DNA of 38,711 nt from an uncultured bacterium (GTDB lineage: Bacteria; Actinomycetota; Coriobacteriia; Coriobacteriales; Coriobacteriaceae). The stretch spans positions 1 to 38,711 of the forward strand of contig CAJMRE010000018.1 in assembly GCA_905215755.1 (NCBI GenBank), in the 5' to 3' direction. Within the stretch, counting starts at the first letter, position 1. The number at the start of each line of letters is the position of its first letter. Below, piece by piece: positions 24,850 to 33,060 of this stretch. The notes under the pieces were generated by a model. The model did not search any database. It was given only the letters and a program-made list of their open reading frames with translations, and was not told the origin of the DNA. The position numbers and the translations under genes are program-made.

Positions 24850-26061
24850 ATGCTGTCTGTTGACGAGCAAATGCGTATCATCACCTCGGGCGCCGCGCAG
24901 ATCGTTCCCGAGGCCGACCTTCGCAAGAAGCTTGAGAAGGGCGAGCCCCTCAACATCAAGCTCGGCGTCGACCCCACCAGCCCCGACCTGCACCTGGGCC
25001 ATGCCGTGCCGCTGCGCAAGATGCGCCAGTTCCAGGACCTGGGCCACAACGTCACCCTCATCATCGGCAACGGTACCGCGTTGATTGGTGACCCCTCGGG
25101 CAAGAACTCCACGCGTCCGCAGCTTTCGCAGGAGCAGATCGAGGCCAACGCCGAGACCTACGTGAGCCAGGCCATGAAGATCCTGGACCCCGAGAAGACC
25201 ACCATCGTGCACAACGGCGATTGGATCCTTTCGATGGATCTGGCCGGCCTGCTGCAGGTGTGCTCCAAGTTCACCGTTGCCCGCATTCTTGAGCGCGATG
25301 ACTTTACCAAGCGCTACCAGTCCCAGACGCCGATCGCCCTGCACGAGTTCCTGTATCCCGTGATGCAGGCATACGATTCGGTCATGATTAAGGCTGACGT
25401 GGAGATGGGCGGCACCGACCAGCTTTTCAACCTGCTCGCCGGCCGTGAGCTCATGGAGAAGATGGGCATGGAGCCCCAGATCGCGCTCACCATGCCGCTG
25501 CTCGAGGGCACCGATGGCGTTCGTAAGATGTCCAAGTCCTACGGTAACTACATCGGCCTGACCGACGCGCCCAAGGACATGTTCGGCAAGACCATGTCCA
25601 TCCCCGACGAGATGATCGGCAAGTACTACCGCCTGGCGAGCTCGCTCACCCCGGCCGAGGTCGACAAGATCGACGCTGCCCTGGCCGATGGTTCTGCCGA
25701 CCCCTACGAGCTCAAGCGCGCTCTGGGCCGCGACCTGTGCGACACCTACCACGGCGTCGGTGCCGGCGACGAGGCTCAGGCCGAGTTCGACCGCGTGTTC
25801 AAGGAGGGCCAGCTCGCCGACTTCCCCGAGAAGCATGTCGAGCTGACCGTTAACGACGAGGGCCAGATCTACCTCGCCGGCTTGCTCAAGGACCTGGGTC
25901 TTTCGGCGAGCGCCGGCCAGGCTCGTCGCGATATCGACGGCGGCGGCGTCAAGATCAACGGCAAGGCCGTGGCTCCCAAGAGCTATAACATCGATCCCAG
26001 CGCCCTCAAGCTGGGCGACACCCTCTCCGTAGGCAAGCGCAAGGGCTTCAAGCTGATCTAA
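24850..26061 (+). CDS. tyrS: Tyrosyl-tRNA synthetase
   Basis: This 403-residue class I synthetase has HLGH at residues 48-51 (HIGH motif), IGDPSGKNSTR, GGTDQLFNLLAGRELM and KMSKS at 226-230. A C-terminal S4-like RNA-binding domain (SAGQARRDIDGGGVKINGKAV) follows. Sequence and length match the TyrZ-like form. AAGGAGG precedes the ATG. It forms its own unit, with a terminator behind. Confidence 0.96.
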   Translation: MLSVDEQMRIITSGAAQIVPEADLRKKLEKGEPLNIKLGVDPTSPDLHLGHAVPLRKMRQFQDLGHNVTLIIGNGTALIGDPSGKNSTRPQLSQEQIEANAETYVSQAMKILDPEKTTIVHNGDWILSMDLAGLLQVCSKFTVARILERDDFTKRYQSQTPIALHEFLYPVMQAYDSVMIKADVEMGGTDQLFNLLAGRELMEKMGMEPQIALTMPLLEGTDGVRKMSKSYGNYIGLTDAPKDMFGKTMSIPDEMIGKYYRLASSLTPAEVDKIDAALADGSADPYELKRALGRDLCDTYHGVGAGDEAQAEFDRVFKEGQLADFPEKHVELTVNDEGQIYLAGLLKDLGLSASAGQARRDIDGGGVKINGKAVAPKSYNIDPSALKLGDTLSVGKRKGFKLI

Positions 26062-26088
26062 CGAGCGAGTTGACCTCACAAGTGCAAC

Positions 26089-26125
26089 AAGGCCGCAGCC
26101 GGGATTCCCGACTGCGGCCTTTTTT
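26089..26125 (+). terminator. Terminator after tyrS
   Basis: AAGGCCGCAG (26089-26098) pairs with CTGCGGCCTT (26112-26121), with an inner CGGG/CCCG stem, followed by T's to 26125. Confidence 0.95.
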
Positions 26126-26210
26126 GGTTACGACGATCCCTTGGGGACGGAGGGATCATTTGGCGGTGCCGTTAAGCGGAAGGGGTGTTAGCGGGGCTTC
26201 CTTTTGGGCA

Positions 26211-26264
26211 TACAATGGCTATTGGTTTGCTGCGGTGAAGGTCTGTCCGCTCCGCAGCTTTTTT
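26211..26264 (+). promoter_or_regulatory. ade promoter -10 and leader terminator hairpin
   Basis: TACAAT at 26211-26216 is a good -10 (its -35 is weak). Just after the expected start, GCTGCGG (26229-26235) pairs with CCGCAGC (26252-26258) and six T's follow (26259-26264). The structure looks like an intrinsic terminator 20 bases before the ade start codon, so it may attenuate the gene. There is no room for a purine riboswitch downstream of this -10. A further GATCCCT/AGGGATC hairpin lies at 26135-26157. Confidence 0.5.
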
Positions 26265-26284
26265 CTACGGTTAAAGGAGTATGT

Positions 26285-28105
26285 ATGTCCGTTGAGGTCA
26301 TGAGGTCTGTGATCGATGCTGCCGAGGGGCGCGTGCCCGTCGACACGCTGTTTACCAATGCGCAGATCGTCGACGTGTATGGCCAGCGTGTGGCGCCCGG
26401 TAGCGTTGCCGTCAAGGACGGTGTGATCGTCGGCGTGCTCTACGATGGTCGCGACGATGCCGCTGGCACCTACGAGGCAACTGAGGTCATCGACTGCCAG
26501 GGTCGCTATCTCGCTCCCGGTTTTATTGACGGGCATCTGCATATCGAGTCTTCGAACATCCGTCCCGCCGAGTATGCTCGCATGGCCGCGACGCGCGGTA
26601 CTACCACCGCCATTGCCGACAGCCACGAGATTGCCAATGTTGCCGGTCTCGACGGCTTGCGCTTTATGATCGAGGACGGCCGCCGCGCACCCATCTCCAT
26701 CAAGTACATGATGCCTTCGTGCGTGCCCGCGCTGCCCGACGAGCAGGCCGGTGCCGTTATTTCGGCTGCCGATATGCAGGCGTTTTTTGCCGAGCATCCA
26801 GGCGATGTCTTTGGTCTGGGCGAAATGATGAACCTGCCGGGCGTCTTTATGGCCGACCCCGAGACCTGTGCTCGCATCGATGCTGCCAACCAGACGCCGT
26901 CCAAGCAGGTTGACGGCCACGCGCCGCTCGTTGCTGGTAAGGACCTCAACGCCTATGCCGCAGCAGGTATTATCGCCGACCACGAGTCGACGATTCCCGA
27001 GGAGGCGCTCGACAAGCTGTCTCGCGGTATGTACGTGATGCTGCGCGAAGGCACGTGCAGCCATGACCTGACCAACCTGTCTCCGATGCTGCTGGAGAAT
27101 CCTGCCCGTGCCCGCCGCTGCTGCTTTGCGACCGACGACCGCGCTCCCTCCGACGCGCTTTCGACCGGTATGATTGACAATGCCTGCCGCGTGGCTGTCG
27201 AGGCCGGTATCGACCCCGTGGTTGCCATCTCTATGGCGTCCCTGTCCACGGCCGAGGCGTTTGGCCTGGACCACGGTTGCCGCGACCCGCACGAACTGCG
27301 TGGCGCCATCGCCCCGGGCAAGCGTGCCGACCTGCTGGTACTCAACGACCTGACGTTTGCCACGGCTCCGCATCGCGTATATGCCTCCGGTGCTCTGGTG
27401 GCGCAGGACGGCACCTTTGTGGGCGAGATTGCACCCGAGATGGCCGAGGTTGCGGCCCTTGCCGATGAGCTGCGCGCTTCCGTTAAACTGCCGAAGCTAT
27501 CGCTCGACGTGTTCGACTATGCCTTTAAGCCGGGCGAGGCCGTGATCGACGTGGTGCCGGGTAAGGCCATCACGGGTATGGCTCGCCCCGAGAGTGCCGA
27601 GGGCCTGCGCCGCATTATGCTGATCGAGCGCCACGGCCGCGGCGTGTCGCTGCAGGCCGAGGGCGCCGATGGCGACGGCCCCGCTGGCCTGGGCCTGGTC
27701 GGCAAGCATATCGGTCGCGGCTGGGTGCGCGGCTTTACCATCACGGGCGGTGCCATCGCCTCGACGATCGGCCACGACTCGCACAACGTGTGCGTGGTGG
27801 GCGACAACGCCGCCGATATGATGGCCGCCGTTGAGGCCGTGGGCCAAGGTGGCCACGTGCTGGTGCGCAACGGCGAGGTCGTGGCGCGCATTCCGCTGGC
27901 GCTCGGTGGCCTTATGAGCGAAGGCACGGCCGAGGACGTTGCCGCGCAGCACGACGACTTTATGGTCAAGGCGCGCGCCATGGGTATTGAGCCGCCGCTC
28001 GACCCCATCATGGGCATCATCTTCCTGCCCCTGCCGGTCATCCCGACGCTCCGCATCCGCCCCGAGGGCATGTTCGACGTCACGACCTTCACCTACGCCG
28101 ACTAG
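26285..28105 (+). CDS. ade: Adenine deaminase
   Basis: This 606-residue amidohydrolase converts adenine to hypoxanthine. The metal motif PGFIDGHLHIESS carries H84 and H86; TTTAIADSHEIANV, GHAPLV, DHES and the CFATDDR aspartate complete the site. The C-terminal adenine-deaminase domain (GLVGKHIGRGWVRGF, ATIGHDSHNVCVVGDN) is present. AAGGAG at 26274-26279 supports ATG 26285. It feeds hypoxanthine towards the xanthine-type pathway suggested by genes 1-7513. Its stop codon lies inside the first copy of a short repeat. Confidence 0.95.
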   Translation: MSVEVMRSVIDAAEGRVPVDTLFTNAQIVDVYGQRVAPGSVAVKDGVIVGVLYDGRDDAAGTYEATEVIDCQGRYLAPGFIDGHLHIESSNIRPAEYARMAATRGTTTAIADSHEIANVAGLDGLRFMIEDGRRAPISIKYMMPSCVPALPDEQAGAVISAADMQAFFAEHPGDVFGLGEMMNLPGVFMADPETCARIDAANQTPSKQVDGHAPLVAGKDLNAYAAAGIIADHESTIPEEALDKLSRGMYVMLREGTCSHDLTNLSPMLLENPARARRCCFATDDRAPSDALSTGMIDNACRVAVEAGIDPVVAISMASLSTAEAFGLDHGCRDPHELRGAIAPGKRADLLVLNDLTFATAPHRVYASGALVAQDGTFVGEIAPEMAEVAALADELRASVKLPKLSLDVFDYAFKPGEAVIDVVPGKAITGMARPESAEGLRRIMLIERHGRGVSLQAEGADGDGPAGLGLVGKHIGRGWVRGFTITGGAIASTIGHDSHNVCVVGDNAADMMAAVEAVGQGGHVLVRNGEVVARIPLALGGLMSEGTAEDVAAQHDDFMVKARAMGIEPPLDPIMGIIFLPLPVIPTLRIRPEGMFDVTTFTYAD

Positions 28106-28149
28106 TCATCGGGGACGTTCTTAAATGACTAGTCGTCGGGGACGTTCTT
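28101..28149. repeat. Two tandem 22-base direct repeats at the ade stop
   Basis: Copies at 28101-28122 and 28128-28149 (core CGGGGACGTTCTT after ACTAGTC) differ at one base. The first copy contains the ade stop codon. A similar sequence in inverted orientation lies at 29185-29208. Confidence 0.9.
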
Positions 28150-28244
28150 TGGCGTGTCGCCTGACGCTGCGATTGTGGGACCTCTGACATGTGTGAGCTA
28201 TTTGCCAGGTCCTTGTAACGTTTACGCCCGCGGAGTCTTATTTG

Positions 28245-28309
28245 AGCTCCCTTTGGGTACGTTGGAATCGGATACACGTTCGATTCCAACAAGTCCGAAG
28301 GGAGCTTTT
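28245..28309 (+). promoter_or_regulatory. Hairpin masking the ribosome-binding site of the HAD phosphatase gene
   Basis: AGCTCCCTT (28245-28253) pairs with AAGGGAGCT (28298-28306), which contains the ribosome-binding site AAGGGAG. A perfect inner 10-bp stem (28261-28270 / 28281-28290) supports folding. Four T's close the structure three bases before ATG. It could act as a translational switch or, with the short T-run, as a weak terminator. Confidence 0.55.
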
Positions 28310-28311
28310 CT

Positions 28312-29106
28312 ATGTTTAAACTGATTGCATCCGATATGGATGGCACACTGCTTGACGAAAACGGCCAGGTGCCTCCCGAGACCTACGAACTGATTCTGGC
28401 GCTACACGAGCATGGCGTGCATTTCGCCGCATCGTCAGGTCGTCGCTACGATCGCCTGTGCGAGTTCTTTGCGCCCGTTCGCGACAAGATGGACTTTGTC
28501 GCCGCTAACGGCGCCCAGGTCTACGCCGACGGTAAGATGGTAGACCGTGAGGTGTATTCCCACCTGGCGATTCGAAGGCTCGCCCAAGCCGTCAGGACGT
28601 TCCCCAATCTGCATCTTGCGCTCTTTGACCGAACCAAGTCCTTCCTGCTCGATGACGAGTGCAAGTTCGTGCGTGAGGTCGATAAGGACCTTCCCAATGC
28701 CGAGCGTATTTGGGAGCTGCCCGATCCCAGCGTAAATATTATCAAAGCGAGTATCTTTTGCGACGACAGTGCGGTTATGGACAGTGCGTACGTGCTACAG
28801 CGCGAACTTGGTCAGCTCTTTACTTTTGCGCCTTCGGGCAACGCGTGGATCGATGCCATGCAGCCTGGTGTGTCGAAGGCCTCGGGTATCGCGCAGCTCG
28901 CGGAGCATTACGGCATTGGTCGCGACGAGGTCATGGCGTTTGGCGACTCGATGAACGACTACGAGATCATTCGCTTTGTCGGCACGGGCTGCGCGATGGA
29001 AAACGCGCGTCCTGCGCTCAAGGCGGTTGCCGACCGCATCGTGGGCTGCAACCGCGACCACGCCGTCCAGCAGGAGCTCCGTCGCGTGCTGGAGAGTCTC
29101 TCCTAA
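28312..29106 (+). CDS. Cof-type HAD-superfamily phosphatase (1)
   Basis: This 264-residue hydrolase has motif I DMDGT (residues 8-12, nucleophile D8), motif II SSGR and the C-terminal GDSMNDYEI. The long cap between them is of the Cof/IIB type that acts on sugar phosphates, nucleotides or cofactors; the substrate cannot be told. The ribosome-binding site lies in the hairpin just upstream. Related repeats in opposite orientation flank the gene (28101-28149 and 29185-29208). Confidence 0.9.
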   Translation: MFKLIASDMDGTLLDENGQVPPETYELILALHEHGVHFAASSGRRYDRLCEFFAPVRDKMDFVAANGAQVYADGKMVDREVYSHLAIRRLAQAVRTFPNLHLALFDRTKSFLLDDECKFVREVDKDLPNAERIWELPDPSVNIIKASIFCDDSAVMDSAYVLQRELGQLFTFAPSGNAWIDAMQPGVSKASGIAQLAEHYGIGRDEVMAFGDSMNDYEIIRFVGTGCAMENARPALKAVADRIVGCNRDHAVQQELRRVLESLS

Positions 29107-29107
29107 T

Positions 29108-29222
29108 CCGGCAGATGGGGACGTTCCCGTTCTGCCGGCAGTGGGGGACAGTCCTTGCAGCTTTTTGCGAAGAGTGTCCCCAGTGACTAGTCGTTTAAGA
29201 ATGTCCCCAATGATTGATCAAT
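29108..29222. repeat. Repeat- and hairpin-rich gap between two HAD genes
   Basis: CCGGCAGA/TCTGCCGG (29108-29115, 29131-29138) forms a hairpin directly after the HAD1 stop. GGGGACA/TGTCCCC (29144-29150, 29175-29181) forms a second. At 29185-29208 lies an inverted copy (22 of 24 bases) of the repeat at 28111-28134, and ATTGATCAAT at 29213-29222 is palindromic. None has a clean T-tract; together they may end the convergent genes. Confidence 0.75.
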
Positions 29223-29224
29223 GA

Positions 29225-30067
29225 CTAGGCGAGGGCGGCCATGATGGTGCGGGCGACGCCGTCGTGGTCGTTGTCGTATTCGGTGATGGCGTCGGCGGCC
29301 TCGCGATCTTCGGGCTCGGCGTTGATCATGGCCATGCCGTGGCCCGCTGCCTGTAGCATGGGGATGTCGTTGATGTTGTCGCCGAACGCCCAGGCGTCGG
29401 CGAGACGCTCGCCCAGGTGCTCGCATAACCACGTGAGGGCCGTCCCCTTGGTGGCGCCCTCACCCATGACCTCGATATTCATGGCGTACGAACGCGTGAC
29501 CTCAATGCCTCCGAGCGTGTCGAGCTCTGCTGCGATGGCGTCGCGATCGGCCGGGTCGTGCCAGTACATGGCGATGCGTTCGAGCGTCTCGACCTCGTCG
29601 ATCTTGCTGTCGATATCCATGTCGATCGGTGTTCGTGTGCGCTTGAGCGAAGCCGCGATGTGGGGGTCGCCGCCACAGAACTCATCCAGACGCCCGTATA
29701 ACGAGCGGGGGAGGAAGCACTGCCCATCCGCGAAGATATCGAAGGTCACATCGTGGCCGGCGGCAATGCGATGGATGCGGTGGGCAATACCACGGTCGAG
29801 CGGACGGCTCAAGATGCACGTGGCGCGCGAGGCGTCGGTGGGCGTATCCTCGTCGAGCTGCCAGACGCTGGCGCCGTTGGCGCAGACCGCGTAGTGTACG
29901 GCGGGGTGGGCGAGGATGGGCTCAAAGATGCCTGACAGCGGGCGCCCCGTGCAGGGCACAAACTCAATCCCACGTCGAGCGAGTTCGTCGAGCATTGCCC
30001 AGGTGGCGTCGCTCATCTGCTTATCACTCGTCAGCAGCGTTCCGTCCATATCGGAAAACACAATCAT
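29225..30067 (-). CDS. Cof-type HAD-superfamily phosphatase (2)
   Basis: This 280-residue protein has DMDGT (nucleophile D6), PCTGRPL and GDNINDIPM near the C-terminus, the Cof-family layout. It is only distantly similar to the other HAD gene (28312-29106) and reads towards it from the minus strand. AAAGGG lies upstream of the ATG at 30067. A terminator behind the citrate synthase gene separates the two, so it is probably transcribed alone. Substrate unknown. Confidence 0.9.
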   Translation of the reverse strand: MIVFSDMDGTLLTSDKQMSDATWAMLDELARRGIEFVPCTGRPLSGIFEPILAHPAVHYAVCANGASVWQLDEDTPTDASRATCILSRPLDRGIAHRIHRIAAGHDVTFDIFADGQCFLPRSLYGRLDEFCGGDPHIAASLKRTRTPIDMDIDSKIDEVETLERIAMYWHDPADRDAIAAELDTLGGIEVTRSYAMNIEVMGEGATKGTALTWLCEHLGERLADAWAFGDNINDIPMLQAAGHGMAMINAEPEDREAADAITEYDNDHDGVARTIMAALA

Positions 30068-30091
30068 TTGATGCAGCCCTTTCTACTGGCA

Positions 30092-30131
30092 TAAAAAGCG
30101 TGGCCGAAGGCGGCGATGCCCTGGCCACGCT
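30092..30131 (-). terminator. Terminator after citrate synthase
   Basis: On the minus strand, AGCGTGGCC (30131-30123) pairs with GGCCACGCT (30105-30097) and is followed by T's (30097-30092). Confidence 0.85.
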
Positions 30132-30154
30132 CGAGTTCTATAACGGTCCGCGTC

Positions 30155-31573
30155 CTAGCGGTCGGCGAGTGGCTTGTACTCCAGCGGCTCGATCACCGGG
30201 CGGTAGGCGGGGCGGATGATGCGGTGCGCACAGAAGAGCTCTTCCATGCGGTGCGCCGACCAGCCGGCCATGCGGGCGACGGCGAATAGCGGCGTAAAGA
30301 GCGTCTCGGGCACGCCGAGCATCTTGTAGATAAAGCCCGTGTACAGGTCGATGTTGGCGCAGATGGGCTTGGTCATGCCGTGGTCGCGCATGACCTGGGG
30401 TGCCAGGCGCTCGATACGCTCGATGAGTGCGAACTCTTCGCCCAAGTCCTTCTTGGCTGCCAGTGAGCGCGCGTAACGGCGGCAGACCTCGGCGCGCGGG
30501 TCGCTGAGCGTATAGACGGCGTGGCCCATGCCGTAGATGAGGCCCGTGCCGTCGAAGGCCTGCTTGTCGAGGATCTTGCCCAGGTAGGCCGCGACCTCGT
30601 CCTCGTCCTCCCAGTTGGAGACATGCGCGCGGATGTCCTCGTGCATAGACACGACCTTGGCATTGGCGCCGCCGTGGCGCGGGCCCTTGAGCGAGCCGAT
30701 AGCCGCGGCGTAGGCGGAATACGGGTCGGTGGCCGAAGACGACAGCACGCGGCAAGCGAAGGTGGAGTTGTTGCCGCCGCCGTGCTCGGCATGCAGCATG
30801 AGCATAACGTCGAGCAGCATCGCCTCATCGCGGGTGAACGCCATGCCGCCGCGCAGGACCTGTAGGATGGTCTCGGCGGTGGAGAGGCCGGGCGTGGGGT
30901 GCGGCACGTGAACCTCGGAGCCGCGAAGCTTGGCGACCGAGGCCATGTGTGCGAAGGCGGCGATGCGCGGGAGACGTGCGAGCATGGAAATGGCGACGTC
31001 GATTTCGTGCTCGGGCGTGATCACGTCTGGTTCGGCATCGAAGGCGTAGAGCAGCAGCACGGCGCGCTGGAGCACGTTCATGATGCTCGACGACACCGTG
31101 GTCATAGGGAACTCTTTGACGTACTCGTCGCTCAGATGTCTAAAGGCGCCCAGGCGCTCGCAAAAGCCGTCGAGCTCTTCCTTGTTGGGCAGCGAACCCG
31201 TGATAAGCAGATAGGCGACTTCCTCGTAGCCGTAGCGATTCTCGGCCTGGGCATTGTTGACCAGGTCTTCGATGCTGTAGCCGCGAAGCGTGAGCTTGCC
31301 CTGATCGGGCACGACCTTTCCGTCGACCTTGTTGTAGCCGTGCACATCCGAGATGCGAGTGAGGCCCGCGACCACGCCCGAGCCGTCGGCATTGCGCAGG
31401 CCGCGCTTGACATTGTGCTCAACAAACAGGCCCTCGTCATAAGGGTCGGTCGGCAGGCCGTGGTAGAGGCTTTCGCTCTCAGGCGAAATCTGGCGGCTTG
31501 CTTCGTAATCCAGAACCAGGCGGCTCAAGTGGTCGTCGAAGCGGTAATAGATTTTCTTGGCGTCGTAGGCCAT
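30155..31573 (-). CDS. gltA: Citrate synthase
   Basis: This 472-residue enzyme condenses oxaloacetate and acetyl-CoA. The active-site histidine segments are HAEHGGGNNSTF (H261, H264), GPRHGGAN (H300) and YGMGHAVY (H351). The N-terminal extension (about 90 residues before KLTLRGYSIEDL) is longer than in E. coli but seen in anaerobe forms. In a fermentative gut bacterium it probably serves glutamate formation by a partial cycle; this is inference. GGAGAGGA precedes ATG 31573. The ACT-domain gene lies 77 bases upstream on the same strand and may be co-transcribed. Confidence 0.92.
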   Translation of the reverse strand: MAYDAKKIYYRFDDHLSRLVLDYEASRQISPESESLYHGLPTDPYDEGLFVEHNVKRGLRNADGSGVVAGLTRISDVHGYNKVDGKVVPDQGKLTLRGYSIEDLVNNAQAENRYGYEEVAYLLITGSLPNKEELDGFCERLGAFRHLSDEYVKEFPMTTVSSSIMNVLQRAVLLLYAFDAEPDVITPEHEIDVAISMLARLPRIAAFAHMASVAKLRGSEVHVPHPTPGLSTAETILQVLRGGMAFTRDEAMLLDVMLMLHAEHGGGNNSTFACRVLSSSATDPYSAYAAAIGSLKGPRHGGANAKVVSMHEDIRAHVSNWEDEDEVAAYLGKILDKQAFDGTGLIYGMGHAVYTLSDPRAEVCRRYARSLAAKKDLGEEFALIERIERLAPQVMRDHGMTKPICANIDLYTGFIYKMLGVPETLFTPLFAVARMAGWSAHRMEELFCAHRIIRPAYRPVIEPLEYKPLADR

Positions 31574-31650
31574 GCGCGCTCCTCTCCGGGCCGCATCGGG
31601 GTGACTTGCATGGGCATGCGCGCGTCAGGCTATCCCCAGCGGCTTGCTCG

Positions 31651-31938
31651 CTACAGGCGGTACATAAAGTTGAAGACGTCCTCGCGCTGGATGGACACGT
31701 TGACGCCCGAAAGCTCGCCGGCCTCGGCCAGCGCCTTCTGCAGCTCGGCGAAGTCGAGCTTGGACTCGGCGGTATCGGCCAGCATGGTCATGGTGAAGAT
31801 GTCCTCGATAATGGACTGCGTGATGTCGCGGATGTCGACGTTGGCCTCGCCTAGGACACGGGTGACGCCGGCGACGATGCCGGGGCGGTTCTTGCCAAGG
31901 ACGGTGATGACGATACGGGAGGACGAGATCTCGGCCAT
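31651..31938 (-). CDS. ACT-domain protein (UPF0237 family)
   Basis: This 95-residue protein is a single ACT domain: ITVLGKNRPGIVAGVTRVLGEANVDIRDI, then a hydrophobic strand and QREDVFNFMYRL at the end. The pattern matches UPF0237, small putative regulators usually paired with a UPF0210/DUF711 protein, which is absent here. Its place just upstream of gltA suggests amino-acid-responsive control, unproven. AAAGGG is the ribosome-binding site. Confidence 0.85.
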   Translation of the reverse strand: MAEISSSRIVITVLGKNRPGIVAGVTRVLGEANVDIRDITQSIIEDIFTMTMLADTAESKLDFAELQKALAEAGELSGVNVSIQREDVFNFMYRL

Positions 31939-32334
31939 GGGAAACCCTTTCGCGTGATTGCGGCGCGCGCGGGGCGCTCCGCTACGGTACAGTGTTCATC
32001 ATTGTACCTGTCTGGCGCAAAAAAGGCGCGCTCGCTGCGGCGTTACATGCCTGCAACATGAGCGTAAGGGGGAAGGCCGTACGGGGAAGAGCCGTCTGGC
32101 GCGTGTCCGGCTCGTGTTGGGTTGATTTCCGATCTCAGCCGAACACATTGAGCGGACAGGCCGTTCCCGCAGTCAGCCGAACGCCTCCGACGGCTGATTC
32201 CGAACTGGAAGCGGAGGGCATCCCCGCCCTTCGGTAGGGGATACCGCTTCGCGGCGCATGCCGCGGGCGGCGCCCCTATCGGACCACCGTGACCTCAGTT
32301 GGGATGGGCCCAGCACTGCCGCGTACTCGGTGAG
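31939..32334. other. 396-base gap without a supported gene
   Basis: No coding frame here looks real. It holds a TACAAT-like -10 on the minus strand (32001-32006), which could serve the ACT-gltA unit though no good -35 is seen. It also holds short inverted repeats, TCAGCCG/CGGCTGA around 32172-32196 and ATCCCC/GGGGAT around 32219-32242, and GC-rich stretches. It marks the edge between housekeeping genes and the integrase-bearing segment. Confidence 0.5.
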
Positions 32335-33060
32335 CTAGAGCCAACTGTTCGTCTTCACGTCGCGTATGGCGATATTTCGGTCGTCCGGCTCGGTGATGCC
32401 GTAGCCGAACGCCTGGAGCGTCTCGATGGACTCCTGGATCCTCTGTTGGAACATGGGACCCGGATCGACCCTCGGCCCGAGGTGCCCGCGCCAAGGGCAC
32501 GGCGTGGCGCGCAGCATGTTATGGATTTTGGAGATGGGCTCGATGTCGGCGTAGACGTTGAGCGTCGCCATGGCGTCCTTGTGGCCGAGGATCGATTGGA
32601 GCGCCTTGATATCGCCGCCTTGGCGGATCCACTGCGTTGCGAACGTGTGGCGAAGGCCGTGGAACGTGATCAGCTCGTCGTTGGTGCCCATGAGGCCGTT
32701 GGTCTCCGAGAACGTCTTGAACGCCCTGCGGATATAGCTTGTCGTCGCGAAGGTCGCGCCCGGCTCCGACAGGATGTAGCAGTCCCCGATCTCGACCGCC
32801 CCGGTAAGGCCGCGCAAGCGCAGCTTTCCGCAGTCGATCTCGTGGGTCTCCTTCAGGAAGGGGAGTAGGCCGACCGGGTCGATGGGGATACCCCTGGCGT
32901 CATGGGTCTTGGTGTCCTTGATGAACGAACCCATTCCCTTCGCGTACGCCACCGAGTGTCTGATCGAGATCAGGCCCGTCTCGAAATCCACATCGCACCA
33001 CCGAAGGCCGCAGGCCTCGCCGATTCGCATCCCCGTGTGCAGGGCGAGTACGACCGCCCT
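32335..33060 (-). pseudogene. Tyrosine recombinase (integrase), C-terminal fragment
   Basis: This frame encodes the catalytic domain only. The first arginine lies in LALHTGMRIGEACGLRWCDVDF, the lysine in IKDTKTHDARGIPI, then HGLRHTFATQW and LGHKDAMATLNVYA; the tyrosine nucleophile is in NVYA. The whole N-terminal DNA-binding part is missing, since the in-frame codon just before the fragment is the TAG of the XRE gene. Translation could only start inside, at ATG 33030 (231 residues), without the arm/core-binding domain. It is most likely a remnant of the element that brought in region 4. Confidence 0.85.

Noticed and set aside
24790..26079. Minus-strand open frame opposite tyrS
   Set aside because: Shadow of tyrS; no family similarity or ribosome-binding site.
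26126..26284. Purine riboswitch before ade
   Set aside because: The conserved purine aptamer core could not be found, and the likely promoter leaves no room for it.
28101..28149. CRISPR array
   Set aside because: Only two units with a 5-base spacing and no spacers; no cas genes.
28261..28290. tRNA T-arm-like sequence near TTCGATTCC
   Set aside because: No acceptor, D or anticodon arms can be formed; it is part of the leader hairpin.
31992..32237. Plus-strand 81-codon frame in the gap before the integrase fragment
   Set aside because: No ribosome-binding site, no similarity, and the composition looks like random GC-rich sequence.
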